Source of the DNA: Pirellulaceae bacterium
GTDB lineage: Bacteria; Planctomycetota; Planctomycetia; Pirellulales; Pirellulaceae
DNA: 64,000 bases
Direction of reading: 5' to 3'
Assembly: GCA_026004775.1 (NCBI GenBank)
Contig: BPJU01000002.1
Span: 1 to 64,000, forward strand
Shown here piece by piece: positions 60,239 to 64,000 of the stretch; within the stretch, counting starts at the first letter, position 1, and every line of letters starts with the position of its first letter. The translations under genes and the position numbers were made by a program. Below the pieces are notes generated by a model. The model saw only the letters and a list, made by a program, of their open reading frames with translations. It had not been told where the DNA came from and did no database searches.

Positions 60239-60320
60239 GTAACCGTTCACGGTTGGTTGGCCGGCAACCGCGGCAGGCCGACCGGTGTAGATCGCTATCG
60301 ACTCAAGGTGCGCGAGCCCT
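60239..60320 (+). repeat. Dispersed 82-bp repeat, copy C
   Basis: Begins GTAACCGTTCACGGTTGGTT and ends GCGAGCCCT; about 93 percent identical by eye to copy A at 21948-22029. Its GTAACC edge faces left, opposite in orientation to copy B at 45013-45057. Confidence 0.8.
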
Positions 60321-60521
60321 TCTGGTTGTTCAACTCCCATGGTAATGGAGAAAAGATAACAAGTGTCAGAATAGTAGACAATTTTTTCAACAATCAATCT
60401 TTTTGCTGCGTGCCAAGACTATCCACAGCAGAGAAGGCGCCGGGCGTTCGCCAAACCGGTTCCTCACCGTCTGGGATAAAAAGTCGAATGCCCTTGCTGG
60501 TGGCAAGTGTAAAACCCTACT

Positions 60522-60665
60522 CCCTCTCCCACTTTAGGACGTACAAACGCTCTCTCCCCCTTTAGGACGTACAAACGCTCTTCCCTCTCCCCCTTTAGGA
60601 CGTACAAACCTCTCCCCCCGGGGGAGAGGGCGTGGAGTCCCTCTCCCCCTTTAAGCGGGGGAGAG
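60522..60665. repeat. Three ~29-bp tandem repeats and G/C hairpins
   Basis: The word CCCTTTAGGACGTACAAAC recurs three times at a spacing of about 29-32 bases (60522-60609). It is followed by the hairpins CTCTCCCCC-C-GGGGGAGAG (60610-60628) and CTCTCCCCCTTTAAGCGGGGGAGAG (60641-60665). No spacers, so not CRISPR. They lie just upstream of the IS110 transposase and may belong to its left end. Confidence 0.7.
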
Positions 60666-60765
60666 AAGCTATGAAGACTTCGGAAACGTCGTTCCGGCGG
60701 TTAGGATATGGCGAGCGTTTCGGTGTTTTTTGACGGCGTTAACCAATTCGAGCAGGAGGTTGGCG

Positions 60766-61809
60766 ATGTATTACTGTGGTATCGACCTGGGCGGTGAGTC
60801 GAGCTATGTGTTCGTTACGGATGCCAAGGGAACCAAGCTGTGGGCCGGAACGATCAAGACGACGGCGACGGCATTCCAGGAATTGGTGAAGAAGTTTTCC
60901 AAGGAAGGGTTGGCAATTGCTATTGAGGCAGGTAACCAGACAAACTGGGTCTATCGAACACTGGTGGAAGCCGGTGCGAAGGTGACCGTGGTTAATCCGA
61001 AGAAGGTAAAGCTAATTGCGGAAAGTCGTCGTAAGACGGACAAGGTGGATGCCAAGATTCTGTGTGAACTGTTACGGCTGGATGGTCTGCCGGAACCGGT
61101 GCACATGCCCAGCCCGCAAACGCTCAGGGTCCGTCGGCTGTTGTCGGCACGCCGGCAATTGGTAAGGCAAAGAACGAAGTTGTGCAACTTTGTGCGTTCG
61201 GCGCTGCGGCAGGCAGGCATCCGCCTTCCGGCGCGTGCCCTGTGTTACATGGTGGGTTGGGAAAGGCTGCTTCAAGGAGGTGTGAAGGACCCAGAATTGT
61301 TGACGATCGTGTCCATTCATTACCCGGTATTTGTGCAGTTAACCCAATCGATTCGCGAGCTGGACCGCCAGTTGGCGGAACTGCTGAACGATGCTCGCGT
61401 CAAACGGCTGAAGACGATGCCGAAGGTGGGCCCAATTGCGGCTCTGACATTTGTGGCGGCGGTGGATGATGTGAAGCGTTTTTCCTCGTCGCGGAAACTG
61501 ATTTCGTATGCGGGTTTGGCGCCGACGGTGCGGCAAAGCAGTGAACGAACCCAATACGGTCCGATAACCCGGGAGGGCAGGCGGGAATTGCGGGCCGTCT
61601 GGGTGCAGATAGCCCACCTGGTGGTCAATGACACGACGCCAGCCACGCGACCGTTGCGTGCATGGTTCGATCGTGTGGCGAGAAGACGGGGCAGGAAAAC
61701 GGCAATTGTGGGTCTGGCGAGGCGATTGTTGGTGATTGCCTACCAGTTAGTCAAAAATGACGTGGATTACCAAGTAGAGCGGCTAAAAAGAAAACGCCGC
61801 GTTGCTTGA
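60766..61809 (+). CDS. IS110-family transposase
   Basis: 347 aa from the ATG at 60766 with AGGAGG upstream. The N-terminal RuvC-like DEDD domain shows GIDLGGESS (Asp), IAIEAGNQTNW (Glu) and RRKTDKVDAKILCELL (Asp pair). The C-terminal Transposase_20 domain begins MPKVGPIAALTFVAAV and contains KLISYAGLAPTVRQSSE, the region with the serine nucleophile. Full length. IS110 elements recombine using a structured bridge RNA from a non-coding end; here the candidates are 60321-60765 or 61810 onward. No element boundaries located. Confidence 0.93.
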   Translation: MYYCGIDLGGESSYVFVTDAKGTKLWAGTIKTTATAFQELVKKFSKEGLAIAIEAGNQTNWVYRTLVEAGAKVTVVNPKKVKLIAESRRKTDKVDAKILCELLRLDGLPEPVHMPSPQTLRVRRLLSARRQLVRQRTKLCNFVRSALRQAGIRLPARALCYMVGWERLLQGGVKDPELLTIVSIHYPVFVQLTQSIRELDRQLAELLNDARVKRLKTMPKVGPIAALTFVAAVDDVKRFSSSRKLISYAGLAPTVRQSSERTQYGPITREGRRELRAVWVQIAHLVVNDTTPATRPLRAWFDRVARRRGRKTAIVGLARRLLVIAYQLVKNDVDYQVERLKRKRRVA

Positions 61810-62162
61810 CGAGGGTACTGGGGCAGGGACCGACAGTCCCCAGGTCCCTCCCCAGACACCCACCCCCTTCCCTAATTCTGTGTTGCTGGGAATTGCTGGG
61901 AAGCGGGACGGCCGTGGACGGATGGGGACACACCTAACCTCCGATCAGACCGAGTACCAAGGTTCTCAAAGCAAATGACGTGGAGCTTTGAGGAAGACAG
62001 CCCGCCCCGACAGCCCTGGCCCTTATGAGGCCCGTGGGAGAGAATGGGCGTCTTCTACTTGACAGGACCAGCTTAGTGTGCGGCGTCATAGCGCTAGCGC
62101 GAATGGGAGGTTGGTCAAGTTCCACGCTCACAAGGCTTTGGAACGCGTACTTGACAATCTTC
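61810..62162. other. Non-coding flank of IS110 gene
   Basis: About 350 bases downstream of the transposase without a supported gene; it probably contains the right end of the IS110 element. Confidence 0.4.
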
Positions 62163-62590
62163 ATGGGAGGGCGTGGGAAGTTTTCTTCCGCAAGCGGGGG
62201 GAGAGGGCGTGGGAGTTTTTTCCGCAAGCGGGGGGATAGGGAGTGGGAAGTTTTTTCCGCAATCAGCAAGCAGGGCGCCGAGCGCTTTGGGGGGTTTCTC
62301 GAGCCCTTTAGGGGAAGGGAACCGGGGTGAGTGACTTAGCTATTCGCTGCCCCCCCTCACCCTACCCTCTCCCCCCGCAAGCGGGGGGAGAGGGCGTGGG
62401 AAGTTTTTTTCCGCAAGCGGGGGGAGAGGGAGTGGGAGATTTTTTCCGCAAGCGGGGGAAGTTGTAATTGCCCTGCGATAACTCTACCCATGGCTTTAAG
62501 AGAGGGCGTGGGAAGTTTTCCCGCAAGCGGGGGAAGAGGGAGTGGGAAGTTTTCTCCGCAATTAGCAAGCAGGGCGCCGAGCGCATCGTT
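62163..62590. repeat. Imperfect ~34-bp hairpin repeats
   Basis: The word CCGCAAGCGGGGGGAGAGGG followed by GTGGGAAGTTTTTT recurs about seven times in two blocks (62163-62283 and 62368-62584). Each block ends with the same CAAGCAGGGCGCCGAGCGC tail. CTCCCCCCGCAAGCGGGGGGAG forms a strong hairpin followed by a T-run, so some copies could act as terminators. Open frames across this region are by-products of the repeat. Confidence 0.75.
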
Positions 62591-62868
62591 ATTGACTCGC
62601 CACCAGCAGCCTGATAAGTCGCGTTTTGTTTAGCCCAGGCTAACGGCCTGAGTGGGTGAAACCGTACGTTCGATTCCCTTGTGGTGCGTGTAGCCAGGCG
62701 GTAGGTTCCTACATTTCCGCTCTCCCTGAGCGTGCGCGGTTACAGAATAGCCAGCAGACATGCAAGCAACAGATTCTATCACTTCGTGCAATTTGTTTCA
62801 GTCAGAAAACAGTCTTTTTTGATTTTCGCCCGATGCGCGAGACCCGTTATGGCCATGAGTTACCTTAC

Positions 62869-63083
62869 GGGTAACCGTTCACGGTTGAATCACAGGCTGT
62901 TTCGGGGCCTGGCTTCCACAGGTGCGGAACACTTGCGTGTTCCGCATACGGTATGTGGACGCTTCGCGAAGATTTTTTCGTTGTGGAAGTCTTGCGGCGG
63001 CCGCTACCGCGTCCGCCTTGCGACTTCCGCTACCCCATAAACCAATATCGTGTTCTTCGTTTTCTAACCGTGAACGGTTACCC
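62869..63083. mobile_element. 215-bp MITE-like element with 18-bp terminal inverted repeats
   Basis: GGGTAACCGTTCACGGTT at 62869-62886 is matched exactly in inverted orientation at 63066-63083. Both outer edges are flanked by TTAC, consistent with a 4-bp target duplication. There is no coding capacity. The inverted-repeat sequence is the same as the leading edge of the dispersed 82-bp repeats at 21948, 45057 and 60239, so these may be ends of one family. Confidence 0.6.
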
Positions 63084-63088
63084 TTACG

Positions 63089-64000
63089 TTATTGGGTATG
63101 GACCGAAGAAAAACTTCGAGCCCGGGCCAGGACGTGGTCCCAGAGTACCTGAAACCGGTCACGGGTCTGGAGGTAAAGCTCGGGCAGGCGAGGCAATACG
63201 GCACGATCCAGCCCTGTGGCGGTGCCTCGCAATATCCCGCCGCCCTGCTCGTGCCAGACCAATGAAAAGTCGCCGGATGGATTCTCCGAACAAATAAAGG
63301 CACAGACGCGGTCACCCAAACCGACCTGTTGCAGCGCTTCGCACCACCCTCGCCCGGAGACCCCTTCCCTATCGTCCATCACAATGAAAGCGTCGACTTG
63401 ACGAAAGACTTCCACCCGCGATTCGGGAATCCTCATGGGGGGGCTAATCTTGTGGTTGCCCCCCGGCAGGTCTGCAATTAAGACATCGAACAGACGGCGG
63501 GCGACGCGCAGTTGGTTAGCAACCGCGCGTTCCATGTGGGATGTCCAGCGACGTTTGAGTCCGGAACGAAGTCGATTGGCCTCCTGGGGGTCGTGCGCGA
63601 CAAGCGAGACATACCACGGGGGCGTCGGCGATTGGGCGTCGCAATCCAGACACCACGTTTCCCGAAGTGCCTTCGTTCCATAATAGTCTAAACACCGCGA
63701 CATCACCGACTTGCCATGATTCGGATCGCCTACTACACCAATCACTGCCGGCTGGCAAGGTTGCCGCATGAGCTGGCGGTACCAGTTGGGAACCGGCCAG
63801 GGACCGCCGACATTCTTCGGATCCTGGCGGTCCCATACTCGTACCAAGCCGTCACGCGCGGACCAGCAATAAACGACACACGTCGAAGCGCCGACGGCTT
63901 CGCCCGCAATCCGCGTGTACACGTCCACGCTGGCGCGACCAAAGATGACGAGCTCCGAGGGGCGGAAGGCATTGAGATTGCTTAGCGGGGAGGCCAACAA
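63089..64000 (-). CDS. Csx3-AAA-like protein, C-terminal part
   Basis: 303 codons visible; the 5' end lies beyond the right window edge. A C-terminal P-loop NTPase has Walker A GVVGDPNHGKSV, then WCLDCDAQSPTPPWYVSL and VLIADLPGGNH, the pattern I associate with the AAA domain fused to Csx3. Ahead of it, SELVIFGRASVDVYTRIAGE and VVYCWSARDGLVRVWD fit the end of a Csx3 domain. Csx3 (Crn3) is a ring nuclease that degrades cyclic tetra-adenylate in type III systems. The partial view keeps this tentative; a different regulatory P-loop protein is possible. Confidence 0.5.
   Translation of the reverse strand: MLASPLSNLNAFRPSELVIFGRASVDVYTRIAGEAVGASTCVVYCWSARDGLVRVWDRQDPKNVGGPWPVPNWYRQLMRQPCQPAVIGVVGDPNHGKSVMSRCLDYYGTKALRETWCLDCDAQSPTPPWYVSLVAHDPQEANRLRSGLKRRWTSHMERAVANQLRVARRLFDVLIADLPGGNHKISPPMRIPESRVEVFRQVDAFIVMDDREGVSGRGWCEALQQVGLGDRVCAFICSENPSGDFSLVWHEQGGGILRGTATGLDRAVLPRLPELYLQTRDRFQVLWDHVLARARSFSSVHTQ

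Noticed and set aside
60522-60609. Possible CRISPR array
   Set aside because: Only three ~29-base repeats directly in tandem, no spacers between them.
62362-62586. Minus-strand frame encoding Pro/Ser/Arg-rich repeats
   Set aside because: Produced by reading through hairpin repeats; no ribosome-binding site and no family.

Overview
The window reads as a defence-island stretch of a bacterial chromosome of moderately high GC. Planctomycetota is my best guess, from three kinds of evidence: a DUF4062-NACHT-WD40 STAND protein, a secreted esterase fused to a DUF6807 domain, and general style. Only a few ordinary chromosomal genes are present (a gnd-zwf-DUF1152 cluster, tRNA-Cys, the esterase/DUF6807 gene). 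The rest is antiphage systems, their wreckage, and mobile elements. Single-base frameshifts occur throughout, even at the end of zwf and inside the esterase gene. Many broken genes may therefore reflect base-call errors, although the methylase, helicase, transposase and STAND remnants look genuinely decayed.

Layout. 1-6.9 kb (minus strand): a BREX type 3-like operon, brxF - four-helix-bundle gene - brxC (DUF6079) - AlbA_2/ATPase gene - pglX-type methylase (cut by the window edge), most genes joined by 4-nt overlaps. 7.4-8.2 kb: remnant of a DUF499 ATPase and a DUF4258/DUF2283 toxin-antitoxin pair. 8.23-21.95 kb: a direct tandem duplication of a 6.85-kb unit. Each unit carries an intact two-gene dynamin-like GTPase/membrane partner operon (706 and 574 aa) between remnants of DUF6079, HsdM, a BREX/DISARM-type helicase, a TOPRIM-like gene and a DUF1156 methylase. 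22.3-23.2 kb: broken IS4 transposase. 23.8-27.9 kb: broken DUF4062-NACHT-WD40 gene interrupted by a segment encoding a TatC-like membrane protein. 28-35 kb: IS630 scrap, tRNA-Cys, DUF1152, zwf, gnd, esterase-DUF6807.

35.6-44.6 kb (plus strand): a type III-D CRISPR-Cas effector operon: cas10 without HD but with GGDD, a csx10-like fusion, two Cas7-type RAMPs, csx19, and a TIGR03986-type RAMP. No CRISPR array, cas1, cas2 or cas6 is visible. 45.06-60.24 kb: an accessory island lying between two inverted copies of a dispersed repeat. Its left part holds an ECF-sigma-like gene, two unknown genes (240 and 416 aa) and a protein joining a Lon-like Ser/Lys protease domain to a CARF-like domain. I infer a cyclic-oligoadenylate-triggered protease and sigma-factor pathway analogous to CalpL/CalpT/CalpS. 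Its right part holds a Dna2/Upf1-like helicase, an unknown 529-aa protein, a ClpB-like AAA+ protein, and a convergent pair of a radical-SAM activase and a coiled-coil protein. 60.7-61.8 kb: intact IS110-family transposase; 61.8-63.1 kb: hairpin repeats and a 215-bp MITE-like element; 63.1-64 kb: C-terminal part of a Csx3-AAA-like protein, another type III-associated family.

Best candidates for something undescribed are the CARF-Lon/sigma cassette, the helicase/ClpB/radical-SAM cluster next to it, and the duplicated dynamin-like pair.
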